Shown: positions 28,564-37,779, counted from the first letter of the stretch. The stretch: 64,000 nucleotides of DNA from Massilia sp. 9I (GCF_902506415.1 NZ_LR733275.1:4936176-5000175); one strand, 5' to 3'. Program-made: numbers and translations. Notes: generated by a model not told the origin, from the sequence alone.

Positions 28564-29139
28564 ATGGACATCAACGAACTGATTGCGCGCCGGGTCAAGG
28601 CCTTGCGTGAGGAGGCCGACCTGTCGCTTGCCGCTCTGGCCGAGCTGAGCGGCGTGAGCCGGTCGAACATATCCCTGATCGAGCGCGGCGAGAGCAGCCC
28701 GACCGCCACCGTGCTCGACAAGCTGGCCAGTGCATTGGGCGTCACGCTGGCCTCACTGTTCGCGCAGGGCGATGGCGGCGAAGCGTCGCCGCTGTCGCGG
28801 GCCGCGGACCAGCCGGTATGGACCGATCCCGTCACCGGCTACACCCGCCGCAACCTGTCACCGGCGCTGCGTTCGCCGATCCAGCTGGTCGAGGTCGTTT
28901 TCCCGGCCGGCCAGCGGGTCGCCTTCGATACCTCGACCCCGGGCATCGAGCAGCAGGTCTGGATGATCGAGGGGGCGATGCAGATCACGGCCGGCGACGA
29001 AGGCTGGCAATTGGCTGCGGGCGACTGCCTGGCCATGCGCCTGGACCGTCCGGTCTCCTTTCAGAATACGAGCGGCAAACCGGCGCGCTACCTGGTGGCG
29101 CTGGTAACGCAGACCCATCCATCCAGCAGGGGACATTGA
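28564..29139 (+). CDS. XRE family regulator with cupin domain
   Basis: A 191-residue transcriptional regulator. The N-terminal helix-turn-helix (about residues 10-62) contains LAALAELSGVSRSNISLIER, the typical XRE recognition segment, and GESSPTATVLDKLASALGV. The C-terminal part (about 100-185) is a cupin beta-barrel that may sense a small ligand (VVFPAGQRVAFDTSTPG, WQLAAGDCLAMRLD). Such proteins regulate amino-acid or sugar metabolism genes. Its stop overlaps the ATG of the GNAT gene by one base, so they are co-translated. The promoter palindrome suggests self-regulation. Confidence 0.9.
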   Translation: MDINELIARRVKALREEADLSLAALAELSGVSRSNISLIERGESSPTATVLDKLASALGVTLASLFAQGDGGEASPLSRAADQPVWTDPVTGYTRRNLSPALRSPIQLVEVVFPAGQRVAFDTSTPGIEQQVWMIEGAMQITAGDEGWQLAAGDCLAMRLDRPVSFQNTSGKPARYLVALVTQTHPSSRGH

Positions 29140-29666
29140 TGAGCGAATCCGTGACTGTGCGGCGTTTGAACGCCGTCGAAGCGCTGGCTGCTGTCGAGGG
29201 ACTGGCCGATGTCCTGGTCGATTGCGTCGAGGGAGGTGCGTCGGTCAGCTTCATGCTGCCCCTGGCGCGCGAACGGGCGATGGATTTTTGGCGCGGGGTG
29301 GCGGAAGGTGTCGAGCGCGGCGAGCGTGCCTTGCTGGTCGCGCAAGACCATGGGGGCAGAATCCTCGGCACCGTGCAGCTGATCACGGCCATGCCGGACA
29401 ACCAGCCGCACCGTGCCGACGTCGCCAAGATGCTGGTGCACCGCAGTGCGCGCCGGGCCGGCATTGCACAAGCGCTGATGGCGGCCATCGACGACGTCGC
29501 GCGCTGCGAGGGGAAAACCGTGCTGGTGCTCGACACGGTCACGGGTGGGGATGCGGAACGCCTCTACGAACGGGCCGGATGGCAGCGCGCCGGCGTCGTA
29601 CCGAAGTATGCGCTCATGCCGGACGGGGCATTTTGCGCGACGACCTTCTTCTATAAACATCTCTGA
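29139..29666 (+). CDS. GNAT family N-acetyltransferase
   Basis: A 175-residue acetyl-CoA-dependent acetyltransferase. The core shows ILGTVQLITAMPDNQPHRAD (strand 4 region) followed by VAKMLVHRSARRAGIAQALM, which contains the R-x-x-G-I/A pyrophosphate-binding motif. ERLYERAGWQRAGVVPKYAL near the C-terminus is the usual late strand-helix-strand. The acceptor is unknown. The ATG overlaps the upstream regulator stop (TGATG), and the alternative longer frame reading back into that gene was discarded. A terminator follows immediately. Confidence 0.9.
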   Translation: MSESVTVRRLNAVEALAAVEGLADVLVDCVEGGASVSFMLPLARERAMDFWRGVAEGVERGERALLVAQDHGGRILGTVQLITAMPDNQPHRADVAKMLVHRSARRAGIAQALMAAIDDVARCEGKTVLVLDTVTGGDAERLYERAGWQRAGVVPKYALMPDGAFCATTFFYKHL

Positions 29667-29676
29667 AACAGGCAAG

Positions 29677-29716
29677 AAAAAGCGCCACGTTCCCGTGAGG
29701 AAGCGTGGCGCTTTTA
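29677..29716 (+). terminator. Terminator after GNAT gene
   Basis: A long stem, AAAAGCGCCACG-TTCC against GGAA-GCGTGGCGCTTTT with one bulged base, ends in TTTTATTTA. It is largely symmetric and could also serve the small minus-strand gene to its right. Confidence 0.85.
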
Positions 29717-29803
29717 TTTACTGGTGCTACTAGGACGCGGCTCCAGTAACCGGGGGGCGGCGCAGCTCTACAGTGCGCCGGCATCGCAAGCCATGTTATA
29801 TGA

Positions 29804-29923
29804 TCAATGAAACGCGACGAGCAAGGCTCCGCTGAGCGCTTCGGTCTCCAGCAACAGCCACGTTGCCGCGCTGGCAAGTGCCAGGTGAACTGCGGTCCAG
29901 GTCATTGGGTGGTGGCGTGCCAT
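29804..29923 (-). CDS. Small membrane peptide, 39 residues
   Basis: A short open frame of 39 residues, MARHHPMTWTAVHLALASAA followed by a leucine-rich segment. It contains one probable membrane helix (about residues 9-37). The minus-strand ATG is preceded by AGGAG at eight bases, an optimal ribosome binding site, which is the main support. Upstream on the same strand lies a perfect 13-base palindrome. It is too short for most gene callers and I recognise no family. Single-helix peptides of this size often modulate larger membrane complexes, but no partner can be named. Confidence 0.5.
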   Translation of the reverse strand: MARHHPMTWTAVHLALASAATWLLLETEALSGALLVAFH

Positions 29924-30032
29924 GATGAGACTCCTGATCGATTGAATTCGTAGTGGTGATGGTGTCATCTTAGCCATCGGCCCACTCCGTAACCATCGGC
30001 AAAACCTCCGCGAGTTTGTAGGAATAAACCTT

Positions 30033-30045
30033 GTGACATTGTCAC
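30033..30045. promoter_or_regulatory. Perfect palindrome GTGACATTGTCAC
   Basis: A 6-1-6 perfect palindrome lies between the small membrane peptide gene (leftward) and recQ (rightward). It is seven bases downstream of TTGTAGGAATA (30016-30026). It looks like an operator, but it differs in spacing from the Crp consensus and in bases from the Fnr consensus. Confidence 0.4.
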
Positions 30046-30142
30046 GACGATCTAAAGTTACCCTTCTGGTTGAGCTCCTACGGAGCAGGTAGGCTGCGTC
30101 CTATAGGTGGGCAGATGCGGCGGGCATAGAGTAGCCCCTATC

Positions 30143-31855
30143 ATGACCAGACACGAACCCAAACTCCTGCACCGCGGCCTGCTGGCTGTGCGCCGCAACA
30201 CCATCCGTCGCCTGCTGCGCTCCGTCTTCGGCATCGAGCAGCTGCGCGAGGGCCAGCAACACGTCATCGACAGCGTCCTCGACGGAAAGGACACGCTGGC
30301 CATCATGCCTACCGGCGGCGGCAAGTCGCTGTGCTACCAGATTCCCGCCAAGATGCTGGAGGGAATCACGATCGTCGTCTCCCCCCTGATTTCGCTAATG
30401 AAGGACCAGCTCGGAAAGCTGGAAGAGCTCGGCATCCGTTCGGTCCAGGTCAATAGCAGCCTGAACGCGGAAGAAGAAGCGGCGGCGCTGGAGGCGATCG
30501 CCAGCGAAGCCTGCGAAATCGTGTTCTGCACGCCGGAACGCCTGGTCTCGCCCGAATTCATCGCCGTGCTCAAGCAGGTCACGCTCGACATCATCGTCAT
30601 CGACGAAGCGCACTGCATCTCGCAATGGGGTCACGACTTCCGTCCGGCCTACATCGGTATCGCCGCGGCCATCGACGCGCTCGGCAAGCCGCCGGTGCTG
30701 GCGCTGACCGCCACCGCCACCGAAGACGTGGTGGACGACATCCGCAAGCAGCTGAATCGCCCCAGGATGAACGTGATTAACACGGGCATCTACCGACCCA
30801 ACCTGCACTACGGCGTGGTGCAGGTCACCAACCAGCAGGAGAAGCTGGCCCAGGCGCTCAGGCTGGTGCAGGAAACCGAGGGCGTCGGCATCGTCTACGC
30901 CGCCACCGTCAAGGTGGCCGAGGAAATGCTGGCCGTGCTGGAAGAAGCGGGCGAATCGGTCACCATCTACCACGGCAAGCTGAGCGCCGCCGATCGCAAG
31001 CTGAACCAGGACATGTTCATGAACGGCGAACGCCGCGTCATGGTCGCCACCAACGCCTTCGGCATGGGCATCGACAAGAGCGATACCCGCTTCGTGATCC
31101 ACCTGCAGATTCCAGCCAACCTCGAGTCCTACTACCAGGAATCGGGCCGCGCCGGACGCGACGGGCTGGATGCGAAGTGCACGCTGCTGTTCCTGCAGGA
31201 CGACAAGCGCATCCAGCAGTTCTTCCTGATGAAGCACTATCCGGCCGCGGCCGAACTGCAGACGGTCTATACCGTGGCGCGCGAACTGGCGGAAGAGGGG
31301 CCGCTCACCACCGAGCGCTTCGAAACCGCGCTGGAGGAAGCCGGCGAAGCCACGCTCAAGGTCTGCCTCAAGCTGCTCAAGGACGGCAAGCTGCTGCGCC
31401 AGAACCGCAAGCTCGAGTACTTGCTGACCAACAAGGAGCCTGACCCGCAAGTGTTCGGGGCACTGGCCGACATTTATGTCCAGAAGGCGGAGCGCGACCG
31501 TGTGGCCCTCGATCAGATGGTAGGCTACGCAGTCAGCGGTTTTTGCCGCTGGAAGCTGTTGCTGGACTATTTCGCCGACGAGGTCGAAGGCTTCGAGAAG
31601 TGCTGCAAGTGCGATAACTGCCTGAACCCGCCGGCGCTGGCACTGACGGAAGGCATCGAGATCCGTGACGACGAATTCGACCGCGAGCCGGCGCCGGCGC
31701 CGACGGGACCGCAGTTCGACGTCGGCGGCCGCGCCAAGGCGCCGAAGTATGGCGAAGGCGTGATCGTCGCCGTGGCCGGCGACCAGGTGACGCTGGAATT
31801 TGTTGACCAGGAAGAGCCGCGTACCTTCCTGGCCGATTTTCTCGAGCCGGCGTAA
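30143..31855 (+). CDS. RecQ-like ATP-dependent DNA helicase
   Basis: A 570-residue superfamily 2 helicase of the RecQ family, unwinding DNA 3' to 5'. Walker A MPTGGGKS lies near residue 55 and the DEAH box in IVIDEAHCISQWGHDFRPAY near 153. GRAGRDG near 343 is motif VI. The RQC zinc module is seen in CRWKLLLDYF and CCKCDNC near 490. No HRDC domain is present. Instead there is a short C-terminal basic/beta extension. ATG at 30143 was preferred over a GTG 36 bases upstream. It lies 28 bases before the ligase-associated exonuclease and probably heads a repair operon. Confidence 0.9.
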   Translation: MTRHEPKLLHRGLLAVRRNTIRRLLRSVFGIEQLREGQQHVIDSVLDGKDTLAIMPTGGGKSLCYQIPAKMLEGITIVVSPLISLMKDQLGKLEELGIRSVQVNSSLNAEEEAAALEAIASEACEIVFCTPERLVSPEFIAVLKQVTLDIIVIDEAHCISQWGHDFRPAYIGIAAAIDALGKPPVLALTATATEDVVDDIRKQLNRPRMNVINTGIYRPNLHYGVVQVTNQQEKLAQALRLVQETEGVGIVYAATVKVAEEMLAVLEEAGESVTIYHGKLSAADRKLNQDMFMNGERRVMVATNAFGMGIDKSDTRFVIHLQIPANLESYYQESGRAGRDGLDAKCTLLFLQDDKRIQQFFLMKHYPAAAELQTVYTVARELAEEGPLTTERFETALEEAGEATLKVCLKLLKDGKLLRQNRKLEYLLTNKEPDPQVFGALADIYVQKAERDRVALDQMVGYAVSGFCRWKLLLDYFADEVEGFEKCCKCDNCLNPPALALTEGIEIRDDEFDREPAPAPTGPQFDVGGRAKAPKYGEGVIVAVAGDQVTLEFVDQEEPRTFLADFLEPA

Positions 31856-31883
31856 AGCCGCGCTCTTACCGCGAAGGGGCTGC

Positions 31884-32948
31884 ATGGGAGACATGGTCGT
31901 CGTCAGGAAAGAGGGGCTGTACTGCGTGCCCGGCGGGTTTTATATCGACCCCTGGCGCCCGGTGGACCGGGCCGTGATCACGCATGCCCATGGCGACCAT
32001 GCGCGCTACGGCCACGGCCATTACCTGTCGGCGGCGCCCGGCGTCAACGTGCTGCGTTCGCGCCTGGGCGAGATCAACGTGCAGGGCCTGGAGTACGGCG
32101 AAAGCATCGTTCATAACGGCGTGACGATCTCACTGCACCCGGCCGGCCACGTGCTCGGCTCGGCGCAGGTCCGCATGGAGTGCGGCGGCGAAGTCTGGGT
32201 CGCCTCGGGCGACTACAAGGTGGAGCCGGACAAGACCTGCGCCCCCTTCGAGCCGGTGCGCTGCGATACCTTCATCACCGAATCCACCTTCGGCCTGCCG
32301 ATCTACCGCTGGGACCCGGAACAGCAGGTCATCGACGAGATCAACGCCTGGTGGCGCCGCAATGCCGACGAGGGGCGCTGCAGCGTGGTGTTCGCCTATG
32401 CCTTCGGCAAGGCCCAGCGCATCCTGTCGCGCCTGGACGCGTCGATCGGGCCGATCGTCTGCCATGGGGCGGTAGAGCCGCTCAACCGCGTGTACCGCGC
32501 GGGCGGGGTCGAGCTGCCCGAGACCGTGATGGTCAGCGAGATCGAGAAAGCCGCTCTGCGCCGCGCGATCGTGATCGCGCCGCCCTCGGCCAGCGGCTCG
32601 CCCTGGATGAAGCGTTTCGGGGACTACAGCGATTCCTTCGCCAGCGGCTGGATGCTGCTGCGCGGCGCGCGGCGCCGGCGCGGCGTCGACCGCGGCTTCG
32701 TGTTGTCCGACCATGCCGACTGGCCCGGCCTGATGAGCGCCATCAAGGCGACCGAAGCCGAGCAGGTGATCGTCACCCACGGTTCTATTCCCACCATGGT
32801 GCGCTGGCTGTGCCAGAACGGCCTGGATGCCAAGGGCTTCGATACCGAGTACGGCGACGAGGAAGAGGACGAGGCCCTGCCGCCGGCCGGCGCGGCCGCG
32901 TCAAAAGAGGCGGCCAAGGAGGAGCCATCGGGAGAGCCAGATGCGTGA
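31884..32948 (+). CDS. Ligase-associated DNA exonuclease (MBL fold)
   Basis: A 354-residue metallo-beta-lactamase/beta-CASP nuclease of the ligase-associated exonuclease family. The metal-binding motif HAHGDHAR lies near residues 32-39. GHVLGSAQV near 90, SGDYK near 108 and SDHADWPGL near 275 are the further conserved blocks. ATG at 31884 gives the usual start MGDMVVVRKEGLYC, and the in-frame upstream extension lies within recQ. It overlaps the ligase gene by eight bases. The family acts with the neighbouring ligase and helicase in a presumed end-processing repair pathway. Confidence 0.92.
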   Translation: MGDMVVVRKEGLYCVPGGFYIDPWRPVDRAVITHAHGDHARYGHGHYLSAAPGVNVLRSRLGEINVQGLEYGESIVHNGVTISLHPAGHVLGSAQVRMECGGEVWVASGDYKVEPDKTCAPFEPVRCDTFITESTFGLPIYRWDPEQQVIDEINAWWRRNADEGRCSVVFAYAFGKAQRILSRLDASIGPIVCHGAVEPLNRVYRAGGVELPETVMVSEIEKAALRRAIVIAPPSASGSPWMKRFGDYSDSFASGWMLLRGARRRRGVDRGFVLSDHADWPGLMSAIKATEAEQVIVTHGSIPTMVRWLCQNGLDAKGFDTEYGDEEEDEALPPAGAAASKEAAKEEPSGEPDA

Positions 32949-34575
32949 ATTCGCCCGCCTGTACGCCGAACTCGACGAGACCACCTCCACCACGCGCAAG
33001 CTCGATGCCCTGCAGTCCTACTTCTCGCACGCGGCGCCGGAAAACGCCGCCTGGGCCGTCTACTTCCTCGCCGGCGGCAAGCCGCGGCAGGCGGTACCGA
33101 CCAAGCTGCTGCGCCAGTACGCGATCGAATATGCGGGCCTGGACGACTGGCTGTTCGACGAGTCTTATCACGCGGTGGGCGACATGGCCGAGACCATCGC
33201 CCACATCCTGCCGCCCCCGAGCCGGCGTAGCGATGTCGGGCTGGCGGAATGGATGGAAGGGCGCATCGGCCCCTTGCGCGGCGCCGATCCCGGCACCATC
33301 CGTGAAGCGCTGTTCGCGGCCTGGGATGAACTCGACTGGCGCGAGCGCTTCCTGTTCATCAAACTCATCGGCGGGGGCTTCCGGGTCGGTGTCTCGCGTC
33401 TGCTGGTGACGCGCGCGCTGGCGGCGATCGCCGCCGTCGACAGCAAGCTGATTGCGCAGCGCCTGATGGGCTGGACCGACAACTCCATCAGACCCACGGC
33501 CACCAGCTTCCTGCAACTGATCGCCGCCCAGTCCGACGAAGAACACAAGCTGCGCGGCGGCCAGCCCTATCCCTTCTTCCTGGCGCACCAGCTGCAGGGC
33601 GAGCCAGCCGCCCTGGGCGAAGTCGACGACTGGCAGGTCGAATGGAAATACGACGGCATCCGCGCCCAGCTGGTGCGGCGCGGCGGCCAGAATTTCCTGT
33701 GGTCGCGCGGCGAAGACCTGATCACCGAACGCTTTCCCGAACTGGCCAGCCTGCGCATCCCGGAAGGGACGGTGCTCGACGGCGAGGTGCTGATCTGGCA
33801 GCCCGGCTGCAACGCGCCGGCGCCGTTCGCGGACCTGCAGAAGCGCATCGGCCGCAAGACCCTGAGCGCCAAGCTGCTGGGTGAACTGCCCGCCGTGCTG
33901 TGCTGCTACGACCTGCTCGAATTTAACGGCGTCGACCTGCGCGCGCTGCCCCAGCACGAGCGGCGCGCGCTGATGGAAACCGAGGTCGCCGCGATCGACG
34001 CACCGCAGCTGCGCCTGTCGCCCCTGGTGGAAGCCGACAGCTGGGACGCACTTGCCGCGCTGCGCGCCGAGTCGCGCGAGCGCGGCGTCGAGGGCATGAT
34101 GCTCAAGGCGAGGAGCGCCCAGTACGGCGTGGGCCGCACCAAGGACGTCGGCACCTGGTGGAAGTGGAAGATCGATCCCTATACGGTGGATGCGGTGCTG
34201 ATCTACGCCCAGGCCGGCAGCGGAAGGCGCGCTTCGCTCTACACCGACTACACCTTCGCGGTCTGGGACGGCGACGGCGAAGAGCGCCGCCTGGTGCCCT
34301 TCGCGAAAGCTTATTCGGGCCTGACCGATGCCGAGATCCAGCAGGTGGACAATGCGGTGCGCAAGACCACGATCGAGAAGTTCGGACCGGTGCGTTCGGT
34401 GAAGCCGACCATGGTGTTCGAGATCGGCTTCGAGGGCATCGCCCTGTCGACTCGCCACAAGGCGGGGATCGCGGTGCGCTTCCCGCGCATCCTGCGCCGC
34501 CGCCTCGACAAGCCGGTCGAGGAGGCCGATACCCTCGATACCCTGAAAGGCCTGCTGGCCGCGGCTGGTACATGA
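32941..34575 (+). CDS. ATP-dependent DNA ligase
   Basis: A 544-residue ligase. The N-terminal DNA-binding domain spans about 1-200. The nucleotidyltransferase domain has motif I EWKYDGIRAQ, with the lysine near residue 236 forming the AMP adduct. EGMMLKA near 384 is motif IV/V and WWKWK near 403 motif V. The OB domain follows. It belongs to the bacterial ATP-dependent ligases that accompany the exonuclease-helicase-PdeM cassette, and is separate from the NAD-dependent replicative ligase. Both flanks overlap neighbours: eight bases upstream and ATGA downstream. Confidence 0.93.
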   Translation: MREFARLYAELDETTSTTRKLDALQSYFSHAAPENAAWAVYFLAGGKPRQAVPTKLLRQYAIEYAGLDDWLFDESYHAVGDMAETIAHILPPPSRRSDVGLAEWMEGRIGPLRGADPGTIREALFAAWDELDWRERFLFIKLIGGGFRVGVSRLLVTRALAAIAAVDSKLIAQRLMGWTDNSIRPTATSFLQLIAAQSDEEHKLRGGQPYPFFLAHQLQGEPAALGEVDDWQVEWKYDGIRAQLVRRGGQNFLWSRGEDLITERFPELASLRIPEGTVLDGEVLIWQPGCNAPAPFADLQKRIGRKTLSAKLLGELPAVLCCYDLLEFNGVDLRALPQHERRALMETEVAAIDAPQLRLSPLVEADSWDALAALRAESRERGVEGMMLKARSAQYGVGRTKDVGTWWKWKIDPYTVDAVLIYAQAGSGRRASLYTDYTFAVWDGDGEERRLVPFAKAYSGLTDAEIQQVDNAVRKTTIEKFGPVRSVKPTMVFEIGFEGIALSTRHKAGIAVRFPRILRRRLDKPVEEADTLDTLKGLLAAAGT

Positions 34576-37034
34576 GCAAGAATCCTGTATCCGAACGCAT
34601 CGACGCGTGGTTTGTGGAACGGGGCTGGACGGCTTTCCCGTTCCAGCGCAACGTGTGGAAGGCCGCGCTCAAGGGCCAGTCCGGCCTGCTGCACGCGAAC
34701 ACCGGCGCCGGCAAGACCTTCGCGGTCTGGTTCGCGGCCCTGCAACGTGCGGGCCTGAAGACCGGCCGGCAAGCGTCCGGCCTGCGCGTCTTGTGGATCA
34801 CGCCGATGCGCGCATTGGCCGCCGACACCACGCGCGCGCTGCAGGAGTCGAGCGCCGTACTGATGCCGGAGTGGGAGATCGGCGCCCGCACCGGCGACAC
34901 CGGTTCGGCCGAGCGCGCGCGCCAGAGCCGCAAGATGCCCGCCGCCCTGGTGACGACACCGGAAAGCCTGTCCCTGATGCTTAGCCATGCGGCGGCGGCA
35001 GAGCAATTCAAGCACCTCGACATGATCGTCATCGACGAGTGGCACGAACTGATGGGCAGCAAGCGCGGCGTGCAGGTGCAGCTGGCGCTGGCCCGCTTGC
35101 GCCACTGGCGCCCGGAATTGCTGGTCTGGGGCGTGTCCGCCACCATGGGCAACCTGGACCTGGCGCGCCAGGTGCTGCTGGGCGGCGACGAAGGCGTATT
35201 GGTCGAGGGCGACCTGCGCAAGAAAATCCAGGTCGATTGCCTGATCCCCGAGAACGTGGCGCGCTTTCCCTGGGGCGGCCACATGGGCCTGCAAATGCTG
35301 GGGCCCGTGATCCGCGAGATCGAGCACTACGAGGCCACGCTGGTGTTCACCAACACGCGCGCCCAGTCCGAGATCTGGTACCAGAACATCCTCGACGAAC
35401 GCCCCGACTGGGCCGGCGTGATCGCGCTGCATCACGGCTCGCTCGACCGCGAAGTGCGCGAGTGGGTCGAGATGGGCCTCAAGAAGGGCGAACTGAAGGC
35501 CGTGATCTGCACCGCCAGCCTCGACCTGGGCGTGGACTTCCTGCCGGTCGAGCGCGTGCTGCAGGTGGGCAGCGCGAAGGGCATCGCGCGCCTGCTGCAG
35601 CGCGCCGGTCGCAGCGGCCACGCGCCGGGGCGGGTCTCGCGCGTGACGCTGGTGCCGACCAACAGCTTGGAACTGCTGGAGGCGGCCGGCGCGAAAAAAG
35701 CGGTGGAGGCGCGCCGCATCGAGGGCCGCTACGTGCCGAACAAGCCCTTCGACGTGCTGGTGCAGCACCTGGTGACGGTGGCGCTGGGCGGAGGCTTCCG
35801 CTCCGAAGAACTGTTCGAGGAGGTCAGGCGCGCCTGGTCCTACCGCAACCTGACCGAAGAAGAGTGGCAGTGGGCGCTCGACTTCGTCGCGCGCGGCGGC
35901 CAGAGCCTGCTGGCCTACCCGGAGTACCGGCGCGTGCTGCCGGACGAGGAGGGCGTCTACCGCGTGCCGGATACGGCCATCGGCCGCCGCCACCGCATGG
36001 GCATCGGCACCATCGTGTCCGACTCGACCATCTCGGTGAAGTACATGAGCGGCGGGCGCATCGGCAGCGTCGAGGAATCCTTCATCTCGCGCATGAAGCC
36101 GGGCGACCACTTCCTGTTCGGCGGGCGCATCCTGGAATTCGTGCGGGTGCACGAGATGACGGCCTTCGTGAAACGCGCGACCAGCAACCGCGGCGCGATC
36201 GCGCGCTGGCAGGGCGCCAAGATGCCGATGTCGTCGGAGCTGGCCCACGCGGCGCTGGAAGAACTGCGCCTCGCTTCGCAAGGCATCTACGACAGTCCGG
36301 AGATGCAGGCGCTTCAACCGCTGATCGAGATCCAGTGCCGCTGGTCGGCGCTGCCCACCAGCGAGACCCTGGTCCTGGAAAGCATGAAGAGCCGCGAGGG
36401 CTATCACCTGTTCGTGTTCGCCTTTGCGGGGCGTTCCGTGCACACGGGCCTGGCCTCGCTGTTCGCCTACCGCATCGGGCGCGTGCAGCCGTCGACCTTC
36501 TCGATCGCGATCAACGACTACGGTTTCGAACTGCTGGCGCCGGAGCCAGTGGACTGGGCCAGCATGTTCGATGCCGAGACCGGTGCTGGAGTGGACCTGT
36601 TCAGCACCGACTTCCTGTTAGAAGACGTGCTGGGCAGCTTGAATGCGACCCAGCTGTCGCAGCAGCGCTTTCGCGAAGTGGCGCGCATCGCCGGCCTGGT
36701 GTTCCAGGGCTATCCGGGCCAGCCCAAATCGAACCGCCAGCTGCAGGCTTCCTCGTCCCTGTTCTTCGAGGTCTTCCGCAAGCACGACAGCGACAACCTG
36801 CTGCTGACGCAAGCCCAGCGCGAGGTGCTGGAGCAGGAGCTGGAACTGACGCGCCTGCGCGAGACCCTCGATGAGCTGCACGGCCGCCGCATCGCCTTCC
36901 GCGAAGTCAAGCGCGCCACCCCCTTCGGCTTTGCACTGATGGTCGAGCGCTTCCGCGAAAAGGTCAGCACCGAGAAGCTGTCCGACCGGGTGGCGCGCAT
37001 GGTGCGCGAACTGGAGAAGGCGGCTGCGGCATGA
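34572..37034 (+). CDS. Ligase-associated DEXH-box helicase (Lhr-like)
   Basis: An 820-residue superfamily 2 helicase of the Lhr-like ligase-associated group. Walker A NTGAGKT lies near residue 43 and the DEWH box in VIDEWHEL near 153. SATMGN near 188 is motif III, and QRAGRSGHAPG near 345 is motif VI. The C-terminal half contains the winged-helix and DEAD/H-associated domain typical of the family (GRRHRMGIGTIVSD, GDHFLFGGR). ATGA overlaps join it to the ligase before and PdeM after. It probably unwinds damaged DNA for the associated nuclease and ligase. Confidence 0.93.
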   Translation: MSKNPVSERIDAWFVERGWTAFPFQRNVWKAALKGQSGLLHANTGAGKTFAVWFAALQRAGLKTGRQASGLRVLWITPMRALAADTTRALQESSAVLMPEWEIGARTGDTGSAERARQSRKMPAALVTTPESLSLMLSHAAAAEQFKHLDMIVIDEWHELMGSKRGVQVQLALARLRHWRPELLVWGVSATMGNLDLARQVLLGGDEGVLVEGDLRKKIQVDCLIPENVARFPWGGHMGLQMLGPVIREIEHYEATLVFTNTRAQSEIWYQNILDERPDWAGVIALHHGSLDREVREWVEMGLKKGELKAVICTASLDLGVDFLPVERVLQVGSAKGIARLLQRAGRSGHAPGRVSRVTLVPTNSLELLEAAGAKKAVEARRIEGRYVPNKPFDVLVQHLVTVALGGGFRSEELFEEVRRAWSYRNLTEEEWQWALDFVARGGQSLLAYPEYRRVLPDEEGVYRVPDTAIGRRHRMGIGTIVSDSTISVKYMSGGRIGSVEESFISRMKPGDHFLFGGRILEFVRVHEMTAFVKRATSNRGAIARWQGAKMPMSSELAHAALEELRLASQGIYDSPEMQALQPLIEIQCRWSALPTSETLVLESMKSREGYHLFVFAFAGRSVHTGLASLFAYRIGRVQPSTFSIAINDYGFELLAPEPVDWASMFDAETGAGVDLFSTDFLLEDVLGSLNATQLSQQRFREVARIAGLVFQGYPGQPKSNRQLQASSSLFFEVFRKHDSDNLLLTQAQREVLEQELELTRLRETLDELHGRRIAFREVKRATPFGFALMVERFREKVSTEKLSDRVARMVRELEKAAAA

Positions 37035-37693
37035 CGGTGCAAACCAGTAGCGCAGCGGTGCGGGTGGCGGGCGAGACCGTCCTGCTGCTGCCTGAGAAGG
37101 CCTTGTACTGGCCTGGCGAGAAGATGCTGATCGTGGCCGACATCCACTTCGGCAAAGCCGCCGCCTTCCGTGCGCTGGGCGTGCCGGTGCCGCGCGGGAC
37201 CACCACCGAGAACCTGCTCGGGCTCGACGCCCTGATCGATGCGCACGGGGCGCGCCACATCGTCTTCCTGGGCGACTTCCTGCATGCGCGCGCGGCCCAC
37301 GCCAGCGCCACCCAGCTGGCGATGCTGGCCTGGCGCGAGCGCAGGAGCGACTTGCAGCTGACCCTGGTGCGCGGCAACCACGACCGCCACGCGGGCGACC
37401 CGGCAGCGAGCCTGCGCATCGACCTGGTCGACGAACCGCATGCGCTCGGTCCCTTCGCCTTCTGCCACCATCCCGACCTGGATACCTCTGGCTACGCACT
37501 GGCCGGCCACATCCATCCGGTCTACGTGCTGGCCACCCGCTTCGACGCGCTGCGCCTGCCGTGCTTCGTGGTCGGGCAGGAACGCATGATCCTGCCATCC
37601 TTCGGCGCCTTCACCGGCGGCCATGCGATCCGCCCGGAGCCGGGCGACAGCATCTACGTCACCTCGGGCGAGGCCGTTCACTGCGTACGATAG
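37031..37693 (+). CDS. pdeM: Ligase-associated endonuclease PdeM
   Basis: A 220-residue calcineurin-type metallophosphoesterase assigned to the ligase-associated DNA damage response endonuclease PdeM. Metal-binding blocks are visible in order: VADIHFGK (about 36-43), FLGDFLHAR (near 78), VRGNHDRH (near 115), FCHHP (near 143) and GHIHPVY (near 158). All histidines and aspartates expected for a two-metal site are present. The ATG overlaps the helicase stop. It closes the four-gene cassette, followed by an 86-base gap. Confidence 0.93.
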   Translation: MTVQTSSAAVRVAGETVLLLPEKALYWPGEKMLIVADIHFGKAAAFRALGVPVPRGTTTENLLGLDALIDAHGARHIVFLGDFLHARAAHASATQLAMLAWRERRSDLQLTLVRGNHDRHAGDPAASLRIDLVDEPHALGPFAFCHHPDLDTSGYALAGHIHPVYVLATRFDALRLPCFVVGQERMILPSFGAFTGGHAIRPEPGDSIYVTSGEAVHCVR

Positions 37694-37779
37694 CGTACCG
37701 ACCCTTGTCGTGCTGGAGCGTACATTCCTTCTGACTATAGAGGAGACCCCGTACCGCCATCGACCAGGGAGGAGAAACC

